A DNA stretch of 64,000 nucleotides from Pseudomonas citronellolis. GTDB lineage: Bacteria > Pseudomonadota > Gammaproteobacteria > Pseudomonadales > Pseudomonadaceae. The notes below the pieces were generated by a model. That model saw nothing but the letters and a program-made list of their open reading frames with translations, was not told the origin of the DNA and did no database searches. Position numbers and translations under genes: made by a program. Within the stretch, counting starts at the first letter, position 1. Every line of letters starts with the position of its first letter. Of the stretch, positions 51,639 through 59,982 are shown one piece after another. The stretch lies in NCBI RefSeq assembly GCF_029335315.1, contig NZ_JARJLT010000296.1, positions 24,703-88,702 on the forward strand. The letters are read 5' to 3'.

Positions 51639-51976
51639 GCGGCCCCCAGGCTCAGCGGGATGCTGATGTTCTGCTGCTCGTTGTTGTCCACCAGGGTGGC
51701 ATCAAGCTGGAGCACCACGCCGCCCTGCAGGGTCACGCCGGTGAACTGCACGCGGCTGACCCGGATGCGCGGCTCCCAGCGCATCAGCGCCATTACGGTG
51801 GCGGCGTAGACGCGCAGGCGGGTGGCGTCGTTGAAGGGCTGGTCGACCAGCTCGGGCAGCTGGCTGCCGTACTCGCGGCGCATGCAGCGGGTGCCAATGC
51901 GGGTGGTCAGGATGTCCGCGACGGACTGCCGGATGTGGTCGAGGGTGCCGATGCTGCTGCCGGTAGTGCGGTTCAC
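51635..51976 (-). CDS. W: baseplate protein gpW (gp25-like)
   Basis: 113 residues of the gpW/gp25 lysozyme-like wedge family: SIGTLDHIRQSVADILTTRI, then MRREYGSQLPELVDQPFND. It uses a GTG start that overlaps the V stop (GTGA). Confidence 0.95.
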   Translation of the reverse strand: MNRTTGSSIGTLDHIRQSVADILTTRIGTRCMRREYGSQLPELVDQPFNDATRLRVYAATVMALMRWEPRIRVSRVQFTGVTLQGGVVLQLDATLVDNNEQQNISIPLSLGAA

Positions 51977-52545
51977 TTCGGCACCCCCGTGTTGCTGCTG
52001 CCGCCCTGCACGCCACCATGGATGTGGTGAACCAGGCTGATGCCGGCGGCGACCACGTCGACGCTCACATCGACGTTGCCGGTGACCTGCTGGTTGCCGG
52101 TCTGAATGAGGTCGCCCTCGAGGATAACGTCGCCGACGATGCGCACCCCGCCGTCGCTGATCAGCTCAGTGGTGCCGCCGCCGGGCAGCTGCGCGCGCAG
52201 GTGGTGGGCCTGGCTGTCGTACTCGATCACGGCGCCGTCGGCGTAGGTGCGGCGGTGCAGGCCGGCGCGGTCGCCGTTGGCCGGCCGCAGGTCGCTGAAC
52301 AGGCCGCCGATGGCCACGCCGTTGGCCAACTGCCCGGACGGGCTGAGCAGGACGACCTGCTCGTCGACGGTTGGCGGGGACCACTCGCGGTCGGTGCCGG
52401 CGCGCACCGCCGTCCACGGCAGCCAGCCGGTGAGCAGGTCGCCGGATTTCACGCGGACGCGGGCCTTGGCCAGGTCGACCTCGGCGATGGTGCCGATGCG
52501 GACCAGGTTCTCGATGAGGCGGGCGAGTTCGGCATAGTCAGTCAT
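51973..52545 (-). CDS. V: baseplate spike protein gpV
   Basis: About 190 residues. An N-terminal OB-like domain (RIGTIAEVDLAKARVRVKSG) leads to GLFSDLRPANGDRAGLHRRT, and then to a beta-helical spike (IVGDVILEGDLIQTGNQQVT) ending in the region with HHIHGG, which may bind a metal ion. It pierces the outer membrane. Three in-frame ATGs are possible; MTDYAELARLIENL at 52545 fits the family. It heads the V W J I H unit, with a late-activator palindrome about 57 bases upstream. Confidence 0.92.
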   Translation of the reverse strand: MTDYAELARLIENLVRIGTIAEVDLAKARVRVKSGDLLTGWLPWTAVRAGTDREWSPPTVDEQVVLLSPSGQLANGVAIGGLFSDLRPANGDRAGLHRRTYADGAVIEYDSQAHHLRAQLPGGGTTELISDGGVRIVGDVILEGDLIQTGNQQVTGNVDVSVDVVAAGISLVHHIHGGVQGGSSNTGVPK

Positions 52546-52590
52546 GGCGCCGAGCATGGCGCCCACGCGCGCGCGACGCAGCCGCTCGTC

Positions 52591-52613
52591 CCTGTAGAGA
52601 CGGGCCTTACAGG
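52591..52613 (-). promoter_or_regulatory. late-activator (Ogr-type) site upstream of V
   Basis: CCTGTA-N11-TACAGG, the second copy; the wider stretch shares CTCGTCCCTGTAG and GACGGGC with the copy at 59983-60005. It lies 46-68 bases before the V start and overlaps the S stop codon. Confidence 0.78.
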
Positions 52614-53065
52614 GGGATGTGCTCGAGCACGCCGTCGCGGATCAGTTCGAGGGCGGCGTCGGTGAGGCCGAGCAGCTGCCGCTCGGGGTAGCGGACCTCC
52701 GGGGCGCCGCGCTCGGCGCGGTCCTTCAGGCCGTACTGGTGGACGCGGGCGATGCGCGCGATGCGGCCGGCGAAGCTGAGGGTGACGGCCTGGGCGTCGC
52801 CCTTGGCCTTGAGGTAGCGCGCGGTACGCAGCTTGGTGAACATCGCGGCGCGGCGCTTGATGTGCCCGGCCTTGCCGCGCAGGTCGCGGGGCTTGCGCGG
52901 GGTGTAGGCGGTGCCGTCGGGGTTCTTCTGCGCGGCGATGCGCTGCTGCTGGTTACGGCGCAGCCGCCGGGCCAGCTCGGTCGCCAGCTTCCGGCGTTCG
53001 CCGGGCTCCAGGGCACGCAGTACCGGGCCCGCCCAGTCCTCCAGCGCCTCGAGCGGGTCAGCCAT
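52607..53065 (-). CDS. S: tail completion protein gpS
   Basis: 152 residues of the P2 gpS family: ALEPGERRKLATELARRLRR, then PYTPRKPRD-like basic region (AYTPRKPRDLRGKAGHIKRR) and RIARVHQYGLKDRAERG. It joins heads and tails. It overlaps gene R by 8 bases, as in P2 where R and S are paired. Confidence 0.92.
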   Translation of the reverse strand: MADPLEALEDWAGPVLRALEPGERRKLATELARRLRRNQQQRIAAQKNPDGTAYTPRKPRDLRGKAGHIKRRAAMFTKLRTARYLKAKGDAQAVTLSFAGRIARIARVHQYGLKDRAERGAPEVRYPERQLLGLTDAALELIRDGVLEHIPL

Positions 53066-53591
53066 CGCTGGGACGCCGTGGGTTCGGGGTGCTCAACACC
53101 ATGGCGTCGGGCGCCAGCGGCGGCGTCCACTCGGCCATAACCTCGCCGTTGGCGATGAACTGCATGGGGCCGTAGTTCTCATAGAGGTCGTACTGCGGCT
53201 CGGGGGCATGGGTGACGCTGTAGGTGCCGTCATCGAGGCGCTTGACGACCACGCGCTCGGTGAGCGGCAGGGTGACGGCCAGGTCGACCTTGCTCTTGTC
53301 GATGATCTCGGCATCGAACTTGATGCCCTCCGCCGACTTGTCGAGGTTGGTCAGCAGCTCGCTCTGGTGCTCGCGCAGCCAGCCGAGCAGCGGCAGCATC
53401 ACGGCGTCGGGCGAGCCGGGAAAGTCGGTCAGGATCACCTGCAGGGTGTAGCCGTACTCGAAGGACAGCGAGGCCGCCGCGGTGCAGCGGACGGTACCCT
53501 CGTCGATGAAGATCAGCAGGCGTTCGGGGTCGTGGCGCAGTTGCGGCACAGAGGCGAGCAGCGCGGCGCGCAGGCTATCGGGCTTGTACAT
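53058..53591 (-). CDS. R: tail completion protein gpR
   Basis: 177 residues of the P2 gpR family: MYKPDSLRAALLASVPQLRH at the start, then SFEYGYTLQVILTDFPGSPD. It works with gpS at the head-tail joint. It overlaps the Rz1-like lipoprotein gene by 17 bases. Confidence 0.9.
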   Translation of the reverse strand: MYKPDSLRAALLASVPQLRHDPERLLIFIDEGTVRCTAAASLSFEYGYTLQVILTDFPGSPDAVMLPLLGWLREHQSELLTNLDKSAEGIKFDAEIIDKSKVDLAVTLPLTERVVVKRLDDGTYSVTHAPEPQYDLYENYGPMQFIANGEVMAEWTPPLAPDAMVLSTPNPRRPSDG

Positions 53592-53850
53592 GCTGGGGGT
53601 GTTCCTGCTGGTAGCGGTAGACCATGTCGACCTGTGCGGCGCAGTCGGCCCAGGCGGCCTCGGCGCGGTCGTTGTCGTCGAGCAGCGCGCCGTTACTGCC
53701 CGGAGCCGTCGCCGGCAGCTGGCACTGCACCACGACCGGACAGCCAGTCTCGATAAGCGTCTGCTCCGGTGACGGCGGGGCGCTGCCGCAGGCGGCGAGC
53801 ATCGTCAGGCAGAGGCTGAGCAGCCCACTCGCGAAGTTCCTGGTTCTCAC
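53575..53850 (-). CDS. Rz1-like spanin outer membrane lipoprotein
   Basis: 91 residues with a signal peptide ending in a lipobox (LTMLAACGS, lipidated Cys near residue 21) and a Pro-rich start of the mature part (GSAPPSPEQTL). Its GTG start lies inside the Rz-like gene in another frame, the usual embedded Rz/Rz1 layout. It should link with Rz across the periplasm to fuse inner and outer membranes at lysis. Confidence 0.85.
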   Translation of the reverse strand: MRTRNFASGLLSLCLTMLAACGSAPPSPEQTLIETGCPVVVQCQLPATAPGSNGALLDDNDRAEAAWADCAAQVDMVYRYQQEHPQHVQAR

Positions 53851-54136
53851 GCTTCAAGTCCTCAATCTGGCGTTGTCGGGTGGCCAGCCCCTGGCGAAGC
53901 TGGTCTTGCGTGGTACGTAGGCCGGACTGCGCCTGGCGCTCGGTCTGCAGGCTGTTCTGCAGGGCGTTGAGGGTGTCGGTCTGGCGGGCAACGCGGGCCT
54001 CGGCATCCTGCTGTTTCTGGGTGACCAGGGCCAGGGTGGCGTCTGCCGCCTGGTCGCGCTGGTGGTAGCCCCACAGCAGTAGGGCCAGGGCGCCCAGCAG
54101 CGCCACGCCGTAGAGGGCCTGGCGCAGCATGCTCAT
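53693..54136 (-). CDS. Rz-like spanin (LysB type)
   Basis: 147 residues: an N-terminal membrane anchor (LYGVALLGALALLLWGYHQR) followed by a periplasmic coiled coil rich in Gln and Arg (QTDTLNALQNSLQTERQAQS) and a short tail. This is the inner membrane spanin. It overlaps the preceding gene by ATGA. Confidence 0.87.
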   Translation of the reverse strand: MSMLRQALYGVALLGALALLLWGYHQRDQAADATLALVTQKQQDAEARVARQTDTLNALQNSLQTERQAQSGLRTTQDQLRQGLATRQRQIEDLKRENQELREWAAQPLPDDARRLRQRPAVTGADAYRDWLSGRGAVPAAGDGSGQ

Positions 54137-54612
54137 GTGAGGAACTCGCCGAGGCAGAGGCGCCGATACTCTTCTGCGGAGTACAAATGGCGCCCCTCTC
54201 TCAGGATGTCACGCATGAGGAGCGGCAGATAATGACGCTCATGGGAATACCCGTTGGCCTTCAGCAGTGCCAGCAGTACGTCATCGTCCGCCGTGTCGAC
54301 CGCAGGATCGCGTAGGCGCTTGGCTGTTGTGGCGTAGTAGCCGCCCATGCGGACGGTGATGGACTTCAGCCAATCAAACTCGTCGTAGAACCAGACGGCT
54401 CGATCTTCGTCAAGGTGCTCGGGGAGTGGTTCGCCATCTTTATGCACGATCACACCCACGCGCCTCAGTGCGTTTTGCCGCTCTTCGTCGAGGCATGAGG
54501 TCACATAAACGACGGTGTGTCCTTGCTGGGAAAGCGTGACGGCCTTCTTGATGAGTCGGGCGGTTTTTCCTGACTGCCGAGGGCTGATTTCTAGGTAGGC
54601 GATGCGGGTCAT
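54133..54612 (-). CDS. small P-loop NTPase-like protein in the lysis region
   Basis: 159 residues. Walker A-like SPRQSGKTARLIKKA is near the N-terminus and a Walker B-like VWFYDEFDWL near residue 90; VVYVTSCLDEERQNAL lies between. It is shorter than any helicase or terminase and is not recognised as a known family. Both ends overlap neighbours by ATGA. Lysis cassettes of P2 have lysA at this place; this gene is probably cargo. Confidence 0.65.
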   Translation of the reverse strand: MTRIAYLEISPRQSGKTARLIKKAVTLSQQGHTVVYVTSCLDEERQNALRRVGVIVHKDGEPLPEHLDEDRAVWFYDEFDWLKSITVRMGGYYATTAKRLRDPAVDTADDDVLLALLKANGYSHERHYLPLLMRDILREGRHLYSAEEYRRLCLGEFLT

Positions 54613-54893
54613 GCGCGGTACCAGCCCAGGCGGTTCATTTCGGCGACGTCGAGCCGGCGGAGGTCGCCGCGCACGATCAGGCATCTGATCCCCTGCTTGA
54701 CCAGGTGCAGGGCCTCGGCCAGAGCGCGAGCATCGTCTTGCGGAAAGTCTGCCGGCAGCGCCAGGACGTCGCCGTCCTGTACGTCGAGCCGGCGAAGCTG
54801 GTCGAGGTCAATGCGCTGCTCGAGGATGACGTTCCTCGCGGACCGGCCGGGCGCCGGCGGCGGACCCGGGGGCGGAGCTGCGGGGCGGCTCAT
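54609..54893 (-). CDS. phage protein of unknown function
   Basis: 94 residues; a Pro-rich start (MSRPAAPPPGPPPAPG) is followed by VILEQRIDLDQLRRLDVQDG, which includes DVLALPADF further on. Not recognised. The ATG overlaps the endolysin stop and the stop overlaps the next ATG. Confidence 0.55.
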   Translation of the reverse strand: MSRPAAPPPGPPPAPGRSARNVILEQRIDLDQLRRLDVQDGDVLALPADFPQDDARALAEALHLVKQGIRCLIVRGDLRRLDVAEMNRLGWYRA

Positions 54894-55726
54894 GCGGCTT
54901 CTCCCTGGTTGGCGGCGTAGCGCTCGTAAGCGCGCTGCAGCTTCACGTCGTACAGGTTCCGGGCGTAGGCCGGGCCGTTGTAGAGCTTGGCGAAGTCCGC
55001 CCACTTGCGGGCCTTCAGGGCCTTGAGCAGGGCGGCGTCGGCCTCGATGAAGCGCACGAAGGCGTCGAACTGGGCGGGCTCGCCGCTGGCCATGGCGGCG
55101 GCGAAGGCCTGCACGCTCTCGTAGTCCAGGCGGGTGGCGTGGTAGCCCATGACCTGGAAGGCGCCCCAGCTGGCGGACTCCAGGGCGGCGGTGTCGTCGA
55201 TCAGGCGGGCCTGGGCCAGGCGCTGGTGCTCGGCAGCGCCGCCGGCGTAGCCGCCCGGTACAGGGTTGACCAGGTTCGGGAACTGGGCGACCAGCTCGTC
55301 GGCGTGGCGTTTCAACGCGGCAACGTCGTCGTCGGGGTGCCGGGGCGTGCAGAGCTGGCGGTACATCTGGTGCCGCTCGAACAGAATCTTGGGCTTACCG
55401 GTGGGCAGGAAGCCGGCGCCGGCGGACTCCACTTCGTTGACCGCGTAGACGCTGGCCAGCGGCACTCCCAGGCGCTGGGCGGCGGCAGCCAGGTTGCTGG
55501 CACTGAGCAGTTGCGCGGTGAGCTGGCCGGTCAGGGCGGCCTGGGTCTTGGGCCCGACGATGCCATCGTCGACCAGGGCGGCGCCGCGCTGGAAGGTGCG
55601 CACGGCCGCTTCGGTGGCGTCGTCGAACAGGCCGGTGGTGTCGAGGCCGGCGGTGATGCGGTCGTTGAGCCGGTTCTGCAGGGTGCGGACGTCCTGCCCG
55701 CAGTCGCCGTGGCGAAGGGTGGTCAT
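54890..55726 (-). CDS. endolysin: peptidoglycan-binding domain + N-acetylmuramidase
   Basis: 278 residues. Residues about 1-70 are a peptidoglycan-binding domain (GDCGQDVRTLQNRLND, then GIVGPKTQAAL). Residues about 85-275 form an N-acetylmuramidase of the DUF3380 type, with the likely catalytic Glu in AVNEVESAG, followed by LFERHQMYRQL and SASWGAFQVMGYHA. It has no signal peptide, so it needs the holin encoded just upstream. Confidence 0.92.
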   Translation of the reverse strand: MTTLRHGDCGQDVRTLQNRLNDRITAGLDTTGLFDDATEAAVRTFQRGAALVDDGIVGPKTQAALTGQLTAQLLSASNLAAAAQRLGVPLASVYAVNEVESAGAGFLPTGKPKILFERHQMYRQLCTPRHPDDDVAALKRHADELVAQFPNLVNPVPGGYAGGAAEHQRLAQARLIDDTAALESASWGAFQVMGYHATRLDYESVQAFAAAMASGEPAQFDAFVRFIEADAALLKALKARKWADFAKLYNGPAYARNLYDVKLQRAYERYAANQGEAA

Positions 55727-55995
55727 GTCGAAGGCCTCAGCAGTGCGGCGACGTTGCCGCGGGAACGGAAGATCAGCAGGCAGAGCAGGCAGGCGGTGAC
55801 GCCGTGCCAGATGCTGACCGGGGGGCGGTAGAGCAGGATTTCCAGGCCGCTGATGGCCATGGAGGCCCCCAGCAGGCTGGCGAGCACCGACATGCCCCGG
55901 CGGTAGCGGGCACCGCCGCGCCGGAAGCAGGCCAGGCGCAGGGCGGCTACCAGGTAGGCGGCGGCGGTGATGAGGGGGACGATCAGCGCAAGCAT
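55723..55995 (-). CDS. phage holin family protein
   Basis: 90 residues with three hydrophobic segments (LIVPLITAAAYLVAALRLA; MSVLASLLGASMAISGLEIL; GVTACLLCLLIFRS), a class I holin layout. It overlaps the endolysin gene by ATGA and should release the muramidase to the cell wall. Confidence 0.8.
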   Translation of the reverse strand: MLALIVPLITAAAYLVAALRLACFRRGGARYRRGMSVLASLLGASMAISGLEILLYRPPVSIWHGVTACLLCLLIFRSRGNVAALLRPST

Positions 55996-55996
55996 G

Positions 55997-56356
55997 TCAG
56001 CTACCTCCCAGGACCTGCCGGATTCGGCGGACGAGCTCGGCGAAGTCGACGCCGTCGATCCAGGCGGCGAACTTGAGGCTCACCGGAATGACAACCAGGG
56101 CGCAGGGAATGGCGGCGAACTCGCGAGTGGTGAGCCAGGGCAAATTGGCCAGTGCCGGACCGGACGACAGGTAGCCGACGCAGGTGGGCGGGATCAGGGC
56201 CAGCAGGCGGACCCAGGCCTTGAGGTCGTGTTTGGTACTGGTGGCCAGCCAGGCACCCAGCAGAGCACCGAACAGCACGCCGCCGTCGACCGGCAGCGTG
56301 GCACCCAATCCGAGCCCCATCAGGATGCCGCCAGTGGTGGTGGTGATATCAGCCAT
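55997..56356 (-). CDS. putative holin / small membrane protein
   Basis: 119 residues: a Gly-rich hydrophobic N-terminus (GGILMGLGLGATLPVDGGVL, then FGALLGAWLATS), a segment VRLLALIPPTCVGYLSSGPA and a third near FAAIPCALVVIPVSLKFAAW. It is of the type annotated as a second holin in P2-like Pseudomonas phages. Whether it is a holin or an antiholin is open. Confidence 0.7.
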   Translation of the reverse strand: MADITTTTGGILMGLGLGATLPVDGGVLFGALLGAWLATSTKHDLKAWVRLLALIPPTCVGYLSSGPALANLPWLTTREFAAIPCALVVIPVSLKFAAWIDGVDFAELVRRIRQVLGGS

Positions 56357-56377
56357 GGCTACTACTTCCCTTGTTGG

Positions 56378-56590
56378 TCAATCCCACAGGTTCACGACCT
56401 GCTGTGTGGTGGCGGTGTTCTGGGCGTCGGGCATGGTCACCTCGATGCCCTGGGGCAGGATCGGGCCGTGGTCGGCCAGGCCAGGGTTCGCCTCGAGGAC
56501 GGCCTCGGTGACGCTGCCGGTGCGGCCGTAGTACCGCCAGCAGAGCGCTTCGACGGTGTCGCGCTGTTGCGTGCGGAGGATGGCGGCCAT
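56378..56590 (-). CDS. X: tail protein gpX
   Basis: 70 residues of the P2 gpX family with a LysM-like pattern (RTQQRDTVEALCWRYYGRTG, then LPQGIEVTMPD). It is an essential tail component. Its ATG shares a base with the gpL stop (TGATG). Confidence 0.9.
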   Translation of the reverse strand: MAAILRTQQRDTVEALCWRYYGRTGSVTEAVLEANPGLADHGPILPQGIEVTMPDAQNTATTQQVVNLWD

Positions 56591-57054
56591 CAGATGAGTT
56601 CCACCGTGGAACGCGGCCGGTTGACCAGGTCGCTGAGCGCCCAGGCCAGATCGCGGCGGTATTCGTCGATGCTCGGCGTGCGCTCTTCGGCGTTCTGGTT
56701 GCCGCTGTTGGTGGTGTCGTAGCCACGGTAGCGCTCGAGCAGCTCGGCGGCCGTGGCGCAGCGCACGGCGCGCTGGTAGTGCAGCACCAGGGTGGATTCG
56801 CCATTCACCTGCTTGGCCGGAACCTGGCTGAGGGTGGTGTAGCCCTGGTCCAGCTGCTGGGCTTGCCACTTGACAAGCTGGCGGTTGACGTTGAGCAGCG
56901 CGGCCACCACGGCGGTTTCCAGCTTCGCCGGGCTGACGTCGGCGCCAATGCGCATGTCATCGCGCAGGGCGTCGAGGTCGATGCCAGGCCAGAACTCGTC
57001 GCTGTTGATGGTTACGCCGGCCGGCTCGTCGCCGCTGGCTACGAATGCGCTCAT
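56590..57054 (-). CDS. L: head completion/stabilisation protein gpL
   Basis: 154 residues of the P2 gpL family: DEFWPGIDLDALRDDMRIGA, then ALLNVNRQLVKWQAQQLDQG and RCATAAELLERYRGYDTT. It prepares filled heads for tail joining. It lies after M with a 197-base gap that holds an open M-frame tail rather than a gene. Confidence 0.92.
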   Translation of the reverse strand: MSAFVASGDEPAGVTINSDEFWPGIDLDALRDDMRIGADVSPAKLETAVVAALLNVNRQLVKWQAQQLDQGYTTLSQVPAKQVNGESTLVLHYQRAVRCATAAELLERYRGYDTTNSGNQNAEERTPSIDEYRRDLAWALSDLVNRPRSTVELI

Positions 57055-57158
57055 GGTGCTGCCTTGAATAGGTCGCCGGTGGTCGGGGCGTCACTGCTCT
57101 GGAAGGAGCCACCAGGCAGATCGGCCCCGAGCCGGCGTGGGTGCGCGGGGCGCTCGGT

Positions 57159-57251
57159 TCAGCCGTTGCCGGCCGGATTCTTGGTGGTCTTGCGCTTCCC
57201 CTTGCCGCGAGGTCTCGGGGGAAGGCTGGGCTTCTCTTCGGGAGGAGTAGC
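57159..57251 (-). other. in-frame coding tail beyond the gpM stop
   Basis: Directly after the TAG stop of gpM the same frame stays open for 30 codons to a TGA at 57159-57161, encoding a Pro/Lys/Arg-rich tail (ATPPEEKPSLPPRPRGKGKR, then KTTKNPAGNG). Such basic tails look like normal ends of small terminase subunits. The rest of 57055-57158 shows no gene. Confidence 0.55.
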
Positions 57252-57995
57252 CTAGGTGGTGTCCTGGGGCGATGGCGGAGCTTCCGGCGAGGCCGGTCCG
57301 GCGCCCTCGATCTGCTTACGCAGTCGCTCCGCGGCTTCGAGGTCCTTTTTGCCACCGCATTTGTCATGCAGCTCAATGGCGCGCCTGAGCAGCACGATGC
57401 CTGCGGTAACCTTGCCCAGCACGTCCTGGGCTTCGGGCGTCACGCCGAACACGAGAGCGCGCCCCAGGGCCAAGTTGAGCTTGGCGCGGACCTCGTCCGG
57501 CATGTCCTGCTCAGCGGTGAGCTCGGCGGTGCGCTTCAGCACATCGATGTCGAACGGTTGCTCGGTCTTCAACGTCTTCATGGCGCCCTCGGCCACTTCC
57601 TCGGCCACCAGGCAGCCGACGGTACGGTTGAAGCGATCGGGCATCACCAGCTCGTGCTGGAAGACGTAGGCGGCGATTTCCAGGCCACCGGCGTAGTCGC
57701 CGGTGTCGATGCGCCACAGCATCACGGTGACCAGCACCTCGTCCTGGGCACCCTGGCCAGCGGAGAGCACGCCCTCGATGTAGGGGGCATAGGCCGGAAG
57801 CAGCTGACGCTTCAGTTCGACCTTCCCCTCGGTGGACTGGATGCCCTTCAGACGCGCCCGGTCCTGGATGAGTTGGGCGAGCTGCAGCTCGTAGGCGGTC
57901 AGGCCTTCCATGGTCTGGACCGGGCCGGCGGCCGCCGCAGCCGCCTGGGCTGCGGTGACGCGCTGGAAGTGACGCTTGGCAGGGCTGTTGGCCAT
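57252..57995 (-). CDS. M: terminase small subunit gpM
   Basis: 247 residues of the P2 gpM family: SPAKRHFQRVTAAQAAAAAA at the start, then YELQLAQLIQDRARLKGIQS and RIDTGDYAGGLEIAAYVFQH. It recognises cos DNA and, with gpP, cuts and packages. It ends at an amber codon followed by 30 further open codons, so the natural C-terminus may be longer. It follows N by 3 bases. Confidence 0.93.
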   Translation of the reverse strand: MANSPAKRHFQRVTAAQAAAAAAGPVQTMEGLTAYELQLAQLIQDRARLKGIQSTEGKVELKRQLLPAYAPYIEGVLSAGQGAQDEVLVTVMLWRIDTGDYAGGLEIAAYVFQHELVMPDRFNRTVGCLVAEEVAEGAMKTLKTEQPFDIDVLKRTAELTAEQDMPDEVRAKLNLALGRALVFGVTPEAQDVLGKVTAGIVLLRRAIELHDKCGGKKDLEAAERLRKQIEGAGPASPEAPPSPQDTT

Positions 57996-57998
57996 GGC

Positions 57999-59015
57999 TT
58001 AGCCCTCGGCGATCTCGATGTTTTCCACCAGGCAGCCGAAGCCGTAGTCCTCAACCACGTAGGCGTCGTTGGACGACTCGTAGTTCTCGATACGGTTCTT
58101 CTCCGGGGCCTCCTTCAGGAAGCGGCGGCGTCCGCCGAGCTGCCAGTAGACCGACAGGTTCTCCAGCGAAGTGATGAGCATTGCACCGTCGGGGATGTAC
58201 GGAACCTCGACGGGGCCCAGGCCGCCCATGCGCTTCTGCGACAGGATCAGGTCGGTGGCCAGCTTCTCGGTCGCCGGCTGGTCCTTGTTCACCAGGGGGA
58301 AGTACTTGTCGTGCACCAGGCCGCGGCCGAGGATCACGACCAGCCCAGGGTCTTTGCGGAACCAGGGGTCGATGAGGTTGCTGACCGCGTCGAAGACCAG
58401 AGCATCGAGGTTCTGGTAGTCGGCGCCGCTGCCGCCGATGACGATTTTGCCGGCGATCTGGCCTTCCTTCAGCACGCGCTGGGGCGCGTTGCTGCGGTAC
58501 TGCTGCAGCCAGCCGATGTTCACGTCCTCCAGCAGCGGGTGCGCAGTGCGGTCGGTAGTGGCGGCGGCGCTGACACCGTGGAAGCCGATCATCAGCCGGT
58601 CGAGCGCCTGGCGCTTGACGATCACATCGCGCAGGCGAGCCTGGAAGTCAGGGAACTTGGCCCAGGCGTCGAGCAGCGCGTACGGAATGGCGGTGTCGAA
58701 GTCGGTCTTCTTGCACTCGTAGTCCTGGCTGTCCAGGGAGGACACGTCGCGCGGCTGGCGGCTGCCGCTGCCGCTGGTGTCGGTGCGACCGGCGATGGTG
58801 CCGGAAACACCGAGGCCTACCTTCTGGCCCTTGAGCTCGTCGACGCCGATCATGTTGATGCGGGTGAGGAATTCGCTGGATTCCTGAATGCGGGTCTCCA
58901 GGGCCTGCTGGACGGTCGGCTCCACCGCGAAGGTGTGGACGGCCGAAGCCACGCCGCTCAGCTTGGCGATCTGCGCGAGGTAGGCGTCGAAGTGTTGGCG
59001 GGTATCGTTGCGCAT
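57999..59015 (-). CDS. N: major capsid protein gpN
   Basis: 338 residues of the P2 gpN HK97-fold family: MRNDTRQHFDAYLAQIAKLS at the start, then QESSEFLTRINMIGVDELKG and LNLIDPWF-like later part (VSNLIDPWFRKDPGLVVILG). The first 30 or so residues are removed by the gpO protease in P2. It follows O by 35 bases. Confidence 0.95.
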   Translation of the reverse strand: MRNDTRQHFDAYLAQIAKLSGVASAVHTFAVEPTVQQALETRIQESSEFLTRINMIGVDELKGQKVGLGVSGTIAGRTDTSGSGSRQPRDVSSLDSQDYECKKTDFDTAIPYALLDAWAKFPDFQARLRDVIVKRQALDRLMIGFHGVSAAATTDRTAHPLLEDVNIGWLQQYRSNAPQRVLKEGQIAGKIVIGGSGADYQNLDALVFDAVSNLIDPWFRKDPGLVVILGRGLVHDKYFPLVNKDQPATEKLATDLILSQKRMGGLGPVEVPYIPDGAMLITSLENLSVYWQLGGRRRFLKEAPEKNRIENYESSNDAYVVEDYGFGCLVENIEIAEG

Positions 59016-59050
59016 GGGCTACTCCGTAGCGATAAGGCGTTCGTGAGGGA

Positions 59051-59899
59051 TCAGCAGTCGGTCAGTTCGGCTTTGCTGCCGCCGGTGGCCAGCGGCCGGT
59101 TCGGCTGCCTGGTGTCCGGGGTCTGGCTGAGCTTGGTTTTCAGCTCGTCCAGGTCCTTGCCGAACTGGGTGATTTGAGCGTCTTGCTCGCCCTGCTTGCC
59201 CTCGAGGCTGGCGAACTTCTCCGGCAGGTCCTTGACGTGCTCGGCCACGGCCTCGACGGCCTCCGCCACCTGGGCGAACTGTTCGTCGTCCTTGGCCTGC
59301 TTGCCGCTGAGCAGCGACTTGACGGTGCTCAGCAGCTTGGCGCCGACGCCGGGCTTGGCCTCGTCGATCTCTTCGAAGGCAAGCCCCTCGACCTCGATCG
59401 ACTCGGTGAACATCGAAGTTTCGGAGTAGTGGCGATCCTTGAACGGGCTGACCTCCGGCTTCTGCGCCGAGAAGGCCAGCACGTCGGTGCCCAGGCTCGC
59501 AGGGGAGTCGGTGACAGCCAGGCCGACGATGTAGGCCTCGCCGGTGTCCGCGAAGGAGTCGTCGATCTCGATGGAGGTGTAGATCTTCTGCTTCGCCTTA
59601 TTCATGGCGATCAGGTCGGGGGTCGGTTCGACCTGGGCGAACAGGGCCAGCTTCTTCTGGCCGTTGATCTCGACCTCCTCGACCTTCACCGCAAGGACGT
59701 CGCCATAGGCCTTGAACGGGCTATCCGGCAGCAGGCTGCGGAAGTGCTCCAGCCAGATGCGCGCACCGTAGACGCTGCGGTCGAAGTTCTTGGCGGCCTG
59801 CTCCAGCCAGCTGCGCTTGATGGTGCGCTTGTCCGAGGTCGCGCCTTCGACGGCGACGCGGAACCAGTTGGAGCGGAATTTCTTGGCGGGGGTCGACAT
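59051..59899 (-). CDS. O: capsid scaffold and protease gpO
   Basis: 282 residues. The N-terminal half is a serine protease of the P2 gpO type (KFRSNWFRVAVEGATSDKRT, the His in WLEHFRSLLPDSPF, the catalytic Ser in AVTDSPASLGTDVL). The C-terminal half is a coiled-coil scaffold (EQFAQVAEAVEAVAEHVKDL). It shapes the procapsid and then processes the capsid proteins. It heads the minus-strand unit O N M L X, divergent from P. Confidence 0.95.
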   Translation of the reverse strand: MSTPAKKFRSNWFRVAVEGATSDKRTIKRSWLEQAAKNFDRSVYGARIWLEHFRSLLPDSPFKAYGDVLAVKVEEVEINGQKKLALFAQVEPTPDLIAMNKAKQKIYTSIEIDDSFADTGEAYIVGLAVTDSPASLGTDVLAFSAQKPEVSPFKDRHYSETSMFTESIEVEGLAFEEIDEAKPGVGAKLLSTVKSLLSGKQAKDDEQFAQVAEAVEAVAEHVKDLPEKFASLEGKQGEQDAQITQFGKDLDELKTKLSQTPDTRQPNRPLATGGSKAELTDC

Positions 59900-59982
59900 G
59901 GGATGTCCTCAAGGCGTTGCGGCAGATGCCGTGGCGTTGAGGGCATGGTCGGGAGGTGGGGCGAGCCGGGCAACGACTCGTC

